Shown here: positions 8,217 to 17,727 of the stretch, piece by piece
Numbering within the stretch: the first letter of the stretch is position 1
Layout of the letters: every line of letters begins with the position of its first letter
From: Bradyrhizobium sp. WD16
GTDB lineage: Bacteria > Pseudomonadota > Alphaproteobacteria > Rhizobiales > Xanthobacteraceae
DNA length: 64,000 bases
Direction of reading: 5' to 3'
Assembly: GCF_024181725.1 (NCBI RefSeq)
Contig: NZ_CP028908.1
Location: 3,089,501-3,153,500, forward strand
Position numbers and translations under genes: made by a program
Notes under the pieces: generated by a model
The model's database searches: none
Seen by the model: only the letters and a program-made list of their open reading frames with translations
What the model was told of the DNA's origin: nothing

Positions 8217-8435
8217 GATAAGCCGGTCGTGCGCGATTACGTGCAGACGCGCCACAAGGCCAGATCATGGAACCGCGAGCGGCGTGCCGTCGCCCGCATC
8301 GAGGCGACGAAGCTCGGCCTCGACATCCGCTTCGTCGTCACCAATTTCGAGCACGGCCTGTTGTCCGGAAGCCGATTTGTTCCGCGGATCGCCCGCCGCG
8401 CTGATGCCTCGCGGCCCGTAATAGGCGGGGCGTGA
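8217..8435 (+). mobile_element. IS1380-family transposase remnant
   Basis: A frame starting inside the end of the flgH remnant reads VVRDYVQTRHKARSWNRERR, then AVARIEATKLGLDIRFVVTN and FEHG. This resembles the central part of IS1380-type transposases (the W--ER---ARIEA-----D-RF-VTN region). Similarity fades after HGLLSGSRF. No start, catalytic triad or terminal repeats are visible. It is a fragment and probably marks the event that deleted the rest of flgH. Confidence 0.7.
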
Positions 8436-9074
8436 GCCCCAACGATCCCCCCGTTTCCTCCAGCGCGTTCGCCAAGGCAAGGTTCGTCAGACGGTGAAAT
8501 ATCCGAATGACGGCGCGCGCTTGAAATCCGAAATACGCCGAAACGACCCACAGACGTTGGTCGTGGTGAATAGACCGGGCTAGCTAACGGCGTCGAACCG
8601 ATACCGAGCTGACAAAGAACGCGCCTGCCCGAGAAGCTGACTCCGTCGAACCGCGGAGCTCATGTCGCGGGGCCGCGTCGGCAGGCCGCGACCAGAGAAC
8701 GGTGCGCATCACGCGCCGTCCGACCCGATGCGGATCGACGGCCTGGAGCAGGCCGAAAGCGGATCTCCTACCAGCACCCAGCCTCCCGATCTGCGCACTG
8801 GCGCAGTCGGTTTCGTTTGAGCGTGGAGTTGCGACGGTGGGTTTTGTCCGACGCGACGAGATCGAGTTTTCAAGTATTCGACGGACGGCAAGAGGAAGAA
8901 ATCCGTCATAAACAAGTAGATGTAAGTAAAAAGTACAAAAAGTACCTTATTTAGGACGACAAGTACCGTATTCGCTTTCGCGCTAATCTCGTTTTTACAT
9001 CCTCGTAAATTGTCGGACGGTCAGTGTTCTGCGCGTCGCACTAGGAGGCGACGAGAGACAGAAGGATCTCAGCC
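8436..9074. other. Intergenic region upstream of flagellin
   Basis: No convincing gene is seen. A short frame at about 8484-8583 (VRQTVKYPNDGARLKSEIRR...) has coding-like composition but no recognisable family and may be debris from the flgH/IS1380 deletion. The last 150 bp turn AT-rich and form the fliC leader. No clear sigma-54 (GG-N10-GC) or sigma-28 site could be fixed by eye. Confidence 0.4.
8931..8966. promoter_or_regulatory. Three AAGTAC direct repeats in the flagellin leader
   Basis: AAGTAC occurs at 8931-8936, 8940-8945 and 8961-8966, about 110-145 bp before the fliC start, in the AT-rich part of the gap. The spacings of 9 and 21 bp would place the sites on nearly the same DNA face. 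They could be regulator sites or simply a T/A-rich leader. Confidence 0.3.
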
Positions 9075-10775
9075 ATGCCGTCCGAAATCACCCTATCCGC
9101 AGCCACGCGCCAGAACCTGCTCTCCCTGCAGGACACGGCTTCCTTGCTGGCGACAACGCAATCGCGCCTCTCGACCCAGAAGAAGGTCAACTCCGCGCTG
9201 GACAACCCGGTCAACTATTTTGCCGCGCAGGCCCTGACGGCCCGCTCGGCTGATCTGCTCTCGCTGCTCGACGGGATCTCCAACGGCGTCCAGACCATCC
9301 AGGCCGCCAACCAGGGGATCACCCGTATTCAAGGACTCGTTGATTCCGCCAAGAGCACCGCCCAGCAGGCGCTCGCCATTCAGAATACGGCGTCCGGATC
9401 GACGGCGACGGGAGCGGTTGTGGCTGCTGCGAGCGGAAAGTCGCTCCTTGGCAGCGGCACGGGAGCCGCCGCCGACGGCACGCACGACTATAGCGGGACA
9501 TCGGCCGCGTCGATCTTCACGGTGACCGACAATTTCGGAAACGCCGCGACAGTGACGCTGGATCGGTCTCGTCTGAACTCCAGCGTGAAAGATATCACGA
9601 AGGTCACCTCGACGGAGATTCTTACGCAGATCAACCAGCAGCTCAGCCAGGCGGGCGGATTCGCTACGGCTTCGTTGACCAACGACGGCCGTCTCACCTT
9701 CACCTCGACTGCCACCGGTACCGATGCGAAGCTGACGATCTCCGGCGGCAGCGCCGCCAACACGGTCGACGTCGGCTTCGGCGCCGGCGCCCTCACCGCG
9801 GCGACCGCGGCCGGCATTGACGCCACGGACGGTTCGGCCAAGGCGAACGTGACGGGCGCTGCCGTCACCGCGCTCGCCACGGCGAGCAATTTCGATCTGA
9901 CGAGCGGCGACGCCTCCATCACGGTGCAGCTCGGTAACGGACTTACCAAGACGATCAACCTCAACAGGGCCGCCGACGCGACGCTCGGATCGGCAACGCT
10001 GAAGGCGCAGGACATTGCGAACGCCATCAACAAGCAGCTCAATGCCGACACGGGAATCTCGGGGAAGGTCATCGCGACCTACGACAACAGTGCCGGGACG
10101 GTTTCGCTGCGCACGACGCTGGCAGGTGGCGACCAGAAGCTGACAGTGACCTCGGCGTCCTCGAGCACCAAGGACGTCGGTTTCGGCGTCGGCGGCGACG
10201 TCGCCAAGGCGAGGACCGGAGCCGGCGCCGGCGCGACGTCGGCAAACGGAACCAACCAGCGCGCCGCGCTCGCGCAGCAGTTCAATGATCTGATGACGCA
10301 GATCACCATGGCTGCGCAAGATGCGCGCTTCCAGGGAGTCAATCTGCTCCATCGCTCGGGCAGCGATCCGAGGGAGAACACGCTGCATCTCACCTTCAAC
10401 GAGAAAGACACGAGCTTTCTCGACATCAAGGGCGTGAAGTTCGATGCGGTCGGGCTCGGCATCACGCAGGTCACCGGCAGCTTCGCGACCAACGACGAAG
10501 TCAAGACCGCGCTGAGCCAGTTGACGAATGCCTCGTCGACCCTGCGCAGCCAGGCGTCGACGTTCGGCTCGAACTTGACCGTGGTGCAGAACCGCCAGGC
10601 CCTCACCAAGGGCATCATCAACATTCTCGATGTCGGTGCGAACAATCTAACCATCGCCGACCTGAACGAAGAGACGGCAAACCAGAAAGCGCTCGAGTTG
10701 CGCAACTCGCTCGCGATCTCGGCGCTGTCGCTCGCCAACCAGTCGCAACAGGGCGTTCTGCAGCTCCTGCGCTAA
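9075..10775 (+). CDS. fliC: Flagellin
   Basis: The 566-residue filament protein starts MPSEITLSAATRQNLLSLQD, followed by the D0/D1 helices (QSRLSTQKKVNSALDNPVNY, GISNGVQTIQAANQGITRIQ). It ends with the matching C-terminal helices GANNLTIADLNEETANQKAL, ELRNSLAISALSLANQSQQG and VLQLLR. The roughly 300-residue Ala/Thr/Gly-rich middle forms the surface-exposed D2/D3 region and contains two similar blocks with SGTSAASIFTVTDNFG and TASNFDLTSGDASITVQLGN. No signal peptide is present, as expected for export through the flagellar type III system. An AAGGA ribosome-binding site lies about 10 bp before the ATG. The length exceeds simple flagellins because of the inserted middle domain. Confidence 0.93.
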   Translation: MPSEITLSAATRQNLLSLQDTASLLATTQSRLSTQKKVNSALDNPVNYFAAQALTARSADLLSLLDGISNGVQTIQAANQGITRIQGLVDSAKSTAQQALAIQNTASGSTATGAVVAAASGKSLLGSGTGAAADGTHDYSGTSAASIFTVTDNFGNAATVTLDRSRLNSSVKDITKVTSTEILTQINQQLSQAGGFATASLTNDGRLTFTSTATGTDAKLTISGGSAANTVDVGFGAGALTAATAAGIDATDGSAKANVTGAAVTALATASNFDLTSGDASITVQLGNGLTKTINLNRAADATLGSATLKAQDIANAINKQLNADTGISGKVIATYDNSAGTVSLRTTLAGGDQKLTVTSASSSTKDVGFGVGGDVAKARTGAGAGATSANGTNQRAALAQQFNDLMTQITMAAQDARFQGVNLLHRSGSDPRENTLHLTFNEKDTSFLDIKGVKFDAVGLGITQVTGSFATNDEVKTALSQLTNASSTLRSQASTFGSNLTVVQNRQALTKGIINILDVGANNLTIADLNEETANQKALELRNSLAISALSLANQSQQGVLQLLR

Positions 10776-10960
10776 CGACGGCGGGTCTGGTGCGGGCTCG
10801 GCGTCTCACCTTCCGGGTTGAAGCGCCGGTAGTCCCACCAGACCCCCTCCGTCCAGCTGCTCCGGTCGCGGACGGAGTTCATCGACGCGGCGACAAGCGC
10901 GTCATCCATCGATTCCGGATGGCGCCGTGAAGCATTCCAACACTGCACAATGGATCAACA

Positions 10961-12361
10961 ATGAGCATCTCCACCGCGTTGCAGACTGCGTTCAGTGGCA
11001 TGAGGGCGCAATCCTATGCCATGGGCAACATCTCGGGAAACATCTCGAACTCGCAAACGCCGGGTTACAAGTCCGTCGACACGAGCTTCGCCGATTTGAT
11101 CACGGCGCAGTCGTCCAAACAGGCCGTGGCGGGCAGCGTCGTCGCCGAAGCGCGGTTCACCACCTCGCTCCAGGGCGCGCTTCGGGCCACCGGCATCGCC
11201 ACGAACATGGCGATCAACGGGCAGGGGTTCTTCACCGTCCGGCAGATGACGGGCGAGGCGAAGTTCTCGGGCGTGCCCCTGTACACTCGCCGTGGCGATT
11301 TCACCCTCAACAAGGACGGCTATTTGGTGAATGGCGCCGATGGCTACTTGTTCGGGAGCAATCTGGATCCCGCGACGGGGAGCCTCATGTCCTCCGGTCC
11401 GATCAAGATTGCAAACTCGAGCCTGCCGGGGCGGCAAACCACCCGCATCGACTACAGCGCCAACCTGCCGAAGACGCCGGGTACGGCGGCCTCCGCCAGT
11501 GGCGATCGGACGCCTTATGGGCTGGCAAGCGCGGTTGTGACAGATCCGGCGCTGGCTGCTCCGGACGTCGGCAAGAAGGTCCCGGCCGGGCAAGCGCCAT
11601 CATTCCTCGATAAATCCATCATGGGGCCGACCCTGACGCTCTATGGAGCGGGAGGAGCACCGGTCTCATTTTCGACGCGATGGGCAAAGGTGCAGGACGC
11701 AGCGCCTTCGGCGACGCCGCCAAAGAACGCGATCTGGAATCTGTTCTATGCGTCGAGTGCGGCGGCAGCTAAATCCAGCGACTGGATCAATGTCGGATCC
11801 GCCTTCTCCTTCGATTCCTCCGGCAAGTTGGTTCCTCCTGCCAGTGCGACCGTGTCCGCCGATGGCCGCGTCTCGCTGAAGATACCGCAGGTCGTCGTCG
11901 ATGGTTCGTCTGTCGGGGACATCACCATGAATCTCGCCGCGGGGGGGCTGACGCAATACGCAACCTCCGCGACTGCCGTGACGACCAATACCCTCACGCA
12001 GGATGGTTCGGCCGCCGGGACTCTGAAGAGCCTTTCCGTCACCGCCGAAGGGACGGTCGTCGGCACCTTCTCGAACGACATGACGGCCCCGCTCGCGACC
12101 GTCGCCATCGCCAGTTTCGCCAATCCCAACGGTCTCAGAGCGGCCTCCGGCGGCAGTTACGAGCAGACCCGGGAATCCGGTCCGCCGATCGACGGCCTGA
12201 ATGCGGCGACGCTCGTCGGCGGCAACGTCGAAGCCTCCAACAGCGACGTGGCGGGCGAATTCTCGAAATTGATCGCGACGCAGCAGGCGTACTCCGCAAA
12301 CGTGAAGGTCATGACCAGCGCTCAGCAGATGATGTCGGATCTGCTCAACGCAATCCGCTGA
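10961..12361 (+). CDS. flgE: Flagellar hook protein FlgE
   Basis: The 466-residue protein has the rod/hook family N-terminus: LQTAFSGMRAQSYAMGNISG followed by NISNSQTPGYKSVDTSF. The FlgE/F/G body contains NMAINGQGFFTVRQ and YTRRGDFTLNKDGYLVNGAD. The C-terminus reads NSDVAGEFSKLIATQQAYSA, NVKVMTSAQQMMSDLLNAIR, the conserved terminal helix. Size and order before flgK and flgL indicate the hook subunit rather than a rod protein. The 185 bp between fliC and flgE hold no identified gene; a 45-codon minus-strand frame (10772-10909) with WTEGVWWDYRRF could be a small gene but has no further support. Confidence 0.92.
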   Translation: MSISTALQTAFSGMRAQSYAMGNISGNISNSQTPGYKSVDTSFADLITAQSSKQAVAGSVVAEARFTTSLQGALRATGIATNMAINGQGFFTVRQMTGEAKFSGVPLYTRRGDFTLNKDGYLVNGADGYLFGSNLDPATGSLMSSGPIKIANSSLPGRQTTRIDYSANLPKTPGTAASASGDRTPYGLASAVVTDPALAAPDVGKKVPAGQAPSFLDKSIMGPTLTLYGAGGAPVSFSTRWAKVQDAAPSATPPKNAIWNLFYASSAAAAKSSDWINVGSAFSFDSSGKLVPPASATVSADGRVSLKIPQVVVDGSSVGDITMNLAAGGLTQYATSATAVTTNTLTQDGSAAGTLKSLSVTAEGTVVGTFSNDMTAPLATVAIASFANPNGLRAASGGSYEQTRESGPPIDGLNAATLVGGNVEASNSDVAGEFSKLIATQQAYSANVKVMTSAQQMMSDLLNAIR

Positions 12362-12396
12362 TCTGGTTGAGGAGCACGCGACCCGGAGGACGTATC

Positions 12397-14250
12397 ATGC
12401 TGACGAGTGCCTTCAATACCGCGGCGGCCGGTCTACAGGCGACACAAATCGCCATCGGGATCGTTTCGCAGAACGTCGCGAATGCCGGGGCAGCCGGCTA
12501 TGTGAAGCGTGCCGTCACAATGCTCCCGCCGGGTCCCGGCAACTCGGGAGTGGCCGTCGGGACCATTGAACGCGTATTCGAGGATGCCGCACTCAAGCAA
12601 TTGCGCCTGGAGACCTCCCGCGCCTCCTTCGCTTCGACCAAGGCGGACATCCTGTCGCAAGTCGACAAGCTCTACGGCAAGCCTGGCGACCCGACGGCTC
12701 TCGACGGTCGCCTCAATGCCTTTACGCAGGCGCTTCAGGGGCTTGCTTCCAATCCCGGATCGGTCGCCGTCCGAAGCACGGTGTTGAATGCCGCCTCAAG
12801 CCTGACCGAGCGGATCCGCGCGCTCGCGACCAACGTGCAGGATCTGCGCACCGGCCTCGAGAGCCGTCTCGGCAAAGAAGTCGCGGCCGCAAACGACCTG
12901 CTGCAGTCGATCGCGAGCCTGAACGTCAAAGCGGCCGCCACCTCCGACGACGCGGCGCGTGCTGGGTTCCTCGATCAGCGCGATCACCAGATTACGCAGC
13001 TTTCGTCCTATCTCGAGGTGAGACGGATGGCGCAGCGCGACGGCACGGTGACCCTGACGACGACCTCGGGCATGGTGCTGGTCGATCGGGGGGCGGCAAC
13101 CGCGTTGGCTTTCGACGGCCGTGGCGTTCTGGGCCCGGCGTCGAGCCTTTCTCCGGACGCGTCGAAACGCGGTGTCGGCACGGTCAGCGCGACAACACCG
13201 GGTGGAAGTACGATCGATCTGAGCCCACGCGATGGCCTTGGGTCGGGATCGATTGCAGCCGCCCTCGAATTGCGCGACATCGTTCTGCCGAAAGCGCAGC
13301 GAAGGCTCGACGATCTTGCGTTCGCGGTGGCCCAGTCGCTCACCGACAAGAGCGCCGTTGGTGTTCAGAACGGGGGCGGCTTCGAGCTGAGACTGAATGA
13401 ACTCGCCACAATCAAACCCGGAAACACGATCACGGTCTCCGTAGGCTCCGGGGCATCGGCTCGCAGCGTGATTCTGGTGGCATCGAGCTTCGCTTCGCGA
13501 GAGCTGGACGCAAGCCAGACCGTCGATTCCAATGCGCAGGCCCGGACATTCAAGATTCCGGCGGCACCGGCAACGGCGCTCGACTACGCTAACGCGATTT
13601 CGGCCGCGCTCGCCGCCGCTTCACCGGGTTTGACGGCAACGAGCACCGCCGCCGGTGTGACCGTCGCCGGCACCGCAGTTCAGAGCGTCGTCGCCACGTT
13701 TACCGTGCCGAATTCGGTCAGAGATGTCTCCGGCGCATATCCGCAAATACCGCTATTCGTGGATGGCGGCGACAACACCCTGATTACGGGCTCGTTCGAC
13801 GGAGCGCCCCAGCGTATCGGCCTGGCCCAGCGCCTATCGGTCAACGCAGTCCTGATTCGAGACGCCTCGCCGATTGCCGCGGCCGGCGCGGGAACTGCCG
13901 CATCCGGCCCGTCGCGCGCGAACTTCCTCTATGACGCACTGACGAGCAGAAAGCAGACGTTTTCGTCGGCTAGCGGCATCGGCGATGGCGAGACCTCGCA
14001 CAGCGCGACCGTCGTTTCGTTCACCCGGACCGTGATCGCGGCCGAAGGAGATGCGGCGGCGACGGCAAGGACAATGGATGAGCAGCAGCGTGTTGCCCTG
14101 ACCACGGCACAGACGTGGTTCGCGAAGGGCGCAAGCGTGAATGTGGACGAGGAGATGTCACGCCTCATCGCTCTGCAGACCGCGTACGCTGCCAATGCCC
14201 GCGTGCTGACGGTCGCGCGGGAAATGCTCGACATCCTGCTCCGGGCGTGA
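12397..14250 (+). CDS. flgK: Flagellar hook-associated protein 1, FlgK
   Basis: FlgK forms the first hook-filament junction ring. The chosen start (MLTSAFNTAAAGLQATQIAI) has GGAGG 8 bp upstream; an upstream in-frame TTG at 12367 would add ten unlikely residues. The N-terminal helix and VSQNVANAGAAGYVKR match the family, as do LGKEVAAANDLLQSIASLNV and LDQRDHQITQLSSYLEV. The C-terminus ends NVDEEMSRLIALQTAYAANA, RVLTVAREMLDILLRA. At 617 residues it is within the larger FlgK range. It lies 35 bp after flgE and 7 bp before flgL, so the three genes are probably one transcript. Confidence 0.92.
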   Translation: MLTSAFNTAAAGLQATQIAIGIVSQNVANAGAAGYVKRAVTMLPPGPGNSGVAVGTIERVFEDAALKQLRLETSRASFASTKADILSQVDKLYGKPGDPTALDGRLNAFTQALQGLASNPGSVAVRSTVLNAASSLTERIRALATNVQDLRTGLESRLGKEVAAANDLLQSIASLNVKAAATSDDAARAGFLDQRDHQITQLSSYLEVRRMAQRDGTVTLTTTSGMVLVDRGAATALAFDGRGVLGPASSLSPDASKRGVGTVSATTPGGSTIDLSPRDGLGSGSIAAALELRDIVLPKAQRRLDDLAFAVAQSLTDKSAVGVQNGGGFELRLNELATIKPGNTITVSVGSGASARSVILVASSFASRELDASQTVDSNAQARTFKIPAAPATALDYANAISAALAAASPGLTATSTAAGVTVAGTAVQSVVATFTVPNSVRDVSGAYPQIPLFVDGGDNTLITGSFDGAPQRIGLAQRLSVNAVLIRDASPIAAAGAGTAASGPSRANFLYDALTSRKQTFSSASGIGDGETSHSATVVSFTRTVIAAEGDAAATARTMDEQQRVALTTAQTWFAKGASVNVDEEMSRLIALQTAYAANARVLTVAREMLDILLRA

Positions 14251-14257
14251 GGTCGGC

Positions 14258-16021
14258 ATGAGCTCCATTCCAGCCTTCTCGACGGCCGGCTATCCGTTCA
14301 GTCGCAACGTCTCTGACCTTCTGGCACTCGGGAGCCAGTTCAAAGCGCTATCGACTCAGGTAAGCACCGGACGCGTCGCGGACACATACGGCGAACTCGG
14401 CATTCGTCGATCTGATAGTCTCAGCGCACGTGCAAGTCTCAGCGCGTTGAGCGGCTACGATGCTGCTATTGCAAGTGCTCGACCGCGGGTGGAATTGACC
14501 TCGGTCAGCCTGACGCAGATCTCGAAATCGGCTGCGACGCTTCGCAGCGGCCTCACAAACAGCTCCACCGACCGCCTCACCAATGTCGGGCTCGCCCGGG
14601 CCGGCCTCGACAGGGCGCTTGATGCCTTGAATCAGCAATTCGGCGGCCAGTATCTGTTCGGCGGTCGGAAGAGCGATACTCCGCCAGTCGTATCGGCGGA
14701 TGTCCTTTTTGGCGGCGATGCGACCGATTCGGCAAAGCCGCTGGCGGGTCTCAGGACTATGGTGGCGGAGCAGGTCAAGGCGGACCAAGGCACCGGCACC
14801 GGTCGCTTGACAATATCGTCCCCCACATCGACCAGCATCCTGGTGCGGGAGGACGCCGACGCCGGTACCAGGGCGAACTTTGGATTCAGGCTGGCGGCCG
14901 CGCCTGTGGCATCGAGCGCCTTCGCCACGATCCGCTATACTCCCGGCATTCTGGAAGCCGCAATCCCCCGCTTCGCCCAGGCTCCGACCTCGGATGATCA
15001 CTTCCGGGTCGTCGTCAACAAAGCGGGCGGCGGCCAGCAAATCTACGATCTGAGCGGCGCGGACCTCGCCGACATAAGCTCCGCAGCGGCCGCCGCTTCG
15101 TCCCTGCAGGCACTTGTCGGCGACGGGAAGATCGCGACCGTGCAGAGCGGCGCGCCGCCTGGCCTGACGGCATCGTTCGCAAACCTTAACGCGCCGGGCT
15201 CCTTCACGGTCGATGTCGCCTCGCAACCGGCCCGTGGGGATCGGCTGTCAATCAAGCTTGTCATGCACGATGGCACGACGACGACGCTGAATCTCCAGGC
15301 GCAATCGAGTGCGGATCCGGATTCGACCACAGACTTCGCGATCGGTGCAACGCCGGCGGCGACGGCCCGGAATCTCTCGGCGACGCTCGAGCGTGCCCTG
15401 AAGCACGCGTCCGAGACCACGCTTGCAGCCAGTTCGACGATACGCGCCACGCAGGATCTTTTTGCCGGGTCGGCGACGCCGGGTCTCGCACCGCGACGAA
15501 TCGACTTCTCTGGCTCAACGCCGACGTATGTTCAGACGCCCTCCCCATCGACGGTGATCTGGTACAGGGGAGAAGCATCAACCACCGATCCTCGTTCATC
15601 CGTCGTGGTCCGAGCCGGCGCGACAAGAACGGTCGCAATTGGGGCGCGGGCTAACGAGGAGCCGATTCGAGCCGCGTTGTCCGGTTTTGCGGCTCTCGCG
15701 GTTAGCGATAGGTCCGCGCCGACAACGACCTCGGAAGAGCGCTGGAAGGCGCTTGCAGCGCGGTTGAGCGCACTCCTTCCGCCAAAAGACGCGATCGAGG
15801 CGGTGTCCAACGAATTTGAGCTTGCCTCGAGCGCGCTCTCGGAGGCGCAAGCGCAGGACAGGTCCGCACGAGCAATCCTTCAGTCGCATCTGGACCGTCT
15901 GGAGAATGCGCCGATGGAGGAGCTCATGGTCAAGCTCGTCGAGGTCCAGAATAGATTACAGGCAAGTTACCAGGTGACTTCGATGCTCTCTAAATTGTCC
16001 CTGGTGAACTATCTCCGGTAG
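14258..16021 (+). CDS. flgL: Flagellar hook-associated protein 3, FlgL (long form)
   Basis: FlgL forms the second junction layer between hook and filament. The N-terminus has a FlgL/flagellin-like coiled segment (SNVSDLLALG-like, QFKALSTQVSTGRVADTYGE), then ALDALNQQFGGQYLFGGRKS, a hallmark of FlgL. The C-terminus (PMEELMVKLVEVQNRLQASY, QVTSMLSKLSLVNYLR) is the matching helical end. At 587 residues it is much longer than the roughly 300-residue enteric FlgL; the extra length lies in the middle (about residues 190-480) and is beta-rich. Position directly after flgK supports the call. Confidence 0.88.
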   Translation: MSSIPAFSTAGYPFSRNVSDLLALGSQFKALSTQVSTGRVADTYGELGIRRSDSLSARASLSALSGYDAAIASARPRVELTSVSLTQISKSAATLRSGLTNSSTDRLTNVGLARAGLDRALDALNQQFGGQYLFGGRKSDTPPVVSADVLFGGDATDSAKPLAGLRTMVAEQVKADQGTGTGRLTISSPTSTSILVREDADAGTRANFGFRLAAAPVASSAFATIRYTPGILEAAIPRFAQAPTSDDHFRVVVNKAGGGQQIYDLSGADLADISSAAAAASSLQALVGDGKIATVQSGAPPGLTASFANLNAPGSFTVDVASQPARGDRLSIKLVMHDGTTTTLNLQAQSSADPDSTTDFAIGATPAATARNLSATLERALKHASETTLAASSTIRATQDLFAGSATPGLAPRRIDFSGSTPTYVQTPSPSTVIWYRGEASTTDPRSSVVVRAGATRTVAIGARANEEPIRAALSGFAALAVSDRSAPTTTSEERWKALAARLSALLPPKDAIEAVSNEFELASSALSEAQAQDRSARAILQSHLDRLENAPMEELMVKLVEVQNRLQASYQVTSMLSKLSLVNYLR

Positions 16022-16144
16022 TTTGCATGTTGTCGCCAGACCACAAGTCGCAGAGAACGAAAAAACCTCCGTTGAGTTATCGAGGAGTGCCGTCTTGTAA
16101 TTCGACGGTAATGCGTCGGCGAAAACATAGCCACGGTTGGGGAC

Positions 16145-17158
16145 GTGGCTGAACGGTCTATGACGCTCAAATTGATAGACCCGAAATTCTCGCAAATTGA
16201 GGATAATCGGGTGAGGCTGCAGGCATGGCAGGAGCTGACATCAAGCCTGTTCGTGGCGAATGAGACCGGTACGACGCCCCTTCATCGCGACCTTGTGTTT
16301 CGTTGCTACAATCTGGACCGGATGCTGTTCGTTGACCACAGCGCCTGGGCCCACAGCGCTGAACGCACCCTTTCGCAGATCGTAGCTCAGGGAGTCGATC
16401 ACGTCTTTATCGGTCTGCAGTTGTCGGGAGCAACCCGGTTGACCTCGTCAAACAGAGCTGCCGTCGCGCGGCCGGGGGATTTCCTGCTCTTGGATCTGGC
16501 TCAGAGCGTTCAGTTGGCAACCGATGGGATGTCGGCGATTCAGATCTGCATTCCGAGAAGGCGATTTGCAACGGGAAAGATCGACCTGCAAAATATGCAG
16601 GTTCTTCCTTCGCACAGCAGTCCGCTTCTCAAATTGATGGCCGACCATCTCTTGAATATGCGCGCATGCCTGCGGCGCGCCGACGCCGACCAGAGGGAAT
16701 TGCTGACGTCGGCAGCGCTCTCGATCTGCAATGCAGCGTTGACGGCGGCAGGGGGAAGCAACTCGTCAAATGAACCGGTCCTTGCGGCGATCGAGATCCG
16801 GCAATTCATCGAGAATAACATTCAGCGCCCCGATCTTGGGATCGAGCTGCTCTGTGCACGCTTTCGCCTCTCCCGCACCCCGCTCTACAGGCTGTTCGAG
16901 GGCGATGGCGGGATCGCAAGCTATATTCGCAACCGACGCCTTGTCCGCGGGATGCGGATCCTGGCCGGAATGGAAGGCGGGCCGCGCCAACGCGTCTCCT
17001 CGGTCGCCTATGCATGCGGCTACCAGTCAGAAAAAATGTTCAGTCGCGCCTTCCGGCGGCGATACGGCGTCAACCCGCGCGACGTCCATAAGAGCTTTCG
17101 CAGCGTTGCCGTTCAAGAAAGGGCGGTTCTGCTGGCCTCCTGGATACAGAATCTGTGA
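16145..17158 (+). CDS. AraC-family transcriptional regulator
   Basis: The 337-residue protein has a C-terminal AraC domain: LGIELLCARFRLSRTPLYRL is the first helix-turn-helix and VSSVAYACGYQSEKMFSRAF the second, followed by RRRYGVNPRDV. The N-terminal half, with VFIGLQLSGATRLTSSNRAA and RPGDFLLLDLAQ, is of the AraC_binding_2 sensory type. The start used is a GTG with GGGG upstream; the ATG at 16160 is an alternative. It follows flgL by 123 bp on the same strand. AraC proteins are not standard flagellar regulators, so it could be a local activator of this module or an unrelated neighbour. Confidence 0.85.
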   Translation: MAERSMTLKLIDPKFSQIEDNRVRLQAWQELTSSLFVANETGTTPLHRDLVFRCYNLDRMLFVDHSAWAHSAERTLSQIVAQGVDHVFIGLQLSGATRLTSSNRAAVARPGDFLLLDLAQSVQLATDGMSAIQICIPRRRFATGKIDLQNMQVLPSHSSPLLKLMADHLLNMRACLRRADADQRELLTSAALSICNAALTAAGGSNSSNEPVLAAIEIRQFIENNIQRPDLGIELLCARFRLSRTPLYRLFEGDGGIASYIRNRRLVRGMRILAGMEGGPRQRVSSVAYACGYQSEKMFSRAFRRRYGVNPRDVHKSFRSVAVQERAVLLASWIQNL

Positions 17159-17353
17159 TGCCGCGTCCCATCTCGAAAGTTCCGGACTGCTCCCGGCATA
17201 GGGTCGGACGGGAGAATCCAACGAGGTCGAGGCCGTTTCGGACCATGCCGCAGGAGAAGCAAGGTGCTGCCGGAATTCGTAAGCATGCCGTAACGCGATC
17301 AGGCTTTCGTCCGTGCAGGCGGGGCGCCATCACACGGGTTCAAGGATAACGTC

Positions 17354-17674
17354 ATGACGGTCAGACTGATTTGCCTTGGCATCGCGATGTTGAGTGCAGT
17401 CGGCGCGCTCATCTTCGGACAGGCCTCATCCTCAATCCAAGATCGAATGCAGCCCTCGCCGTCGAAGGCGGCGCCCAGCCAGCGTGGCAGGCTCAATCTC
17501 AACACCGCGGCGGCCGCTGAATTGCGCGGCCTTCCGCGCCTGAGCGCCGGCAGTGCGAATGCGATTGTCGAAGCCAGGTCCAAGGCGAGCTTCAAGGATT
17601 GGGACGACTTCGCCGCCCGCAGAGTCGTGCCATCGTTCGCGATGGATGAGATTAAGGACCGCGTGTCCTTCTGA
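17354..17674 (+). CDS. Small exported or membrane-anchored helix-hairpin-helix protein (ComEA-like)
   Basis: This 106-residue protein has an N-terminal hydrophobic segment (LICLGIAMLSAVGALIFG, residues 5-22) that could be a signal peptide or anchor. It is followed by a Pro/Ser linker and a helix-hairpin-helix domain: GRLNLNTAAAAELRGLPRLS and AGSANAIVEARSK, then FKDWDDFAARRVVPSFAMDE. This is the ComEA/DUF655-type arrangement; such domains bind DNA non-specifically, and in ComEA serve DNA uptake. No other competence genes are visible nearby, so the role is open. Confidence 0.7.
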   Translation: MTVRLICLGIAMLSAVGALIFGQASSSIQDRMQPSPSKAAPSQRGRLNLNTAAAAELRGLPRLSAGSANAIVEARSKASFKDWDDFAARRVVPSFAMDEIKDRVSF

Positions 17675-17727
17675 GCGCTGTTGCCAGGAGCCGCTCTGTC
17701 GGCGTATCCAGCGCGCTTGTGGATTCA

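Noticed and set aside
8584-8700. Sigma-54 promoter for fliC
   Set aside because: No GG-N10-GC element with acceptable flanks could be placed by eye in the leader.
9093-10388. A 431-codon minus-strand frame opposite flagellin
   Set aside because: Arg/Gly-rich shadow of the low-complexity flagellin middle; no family, no own promoter or ribosome-binding site.
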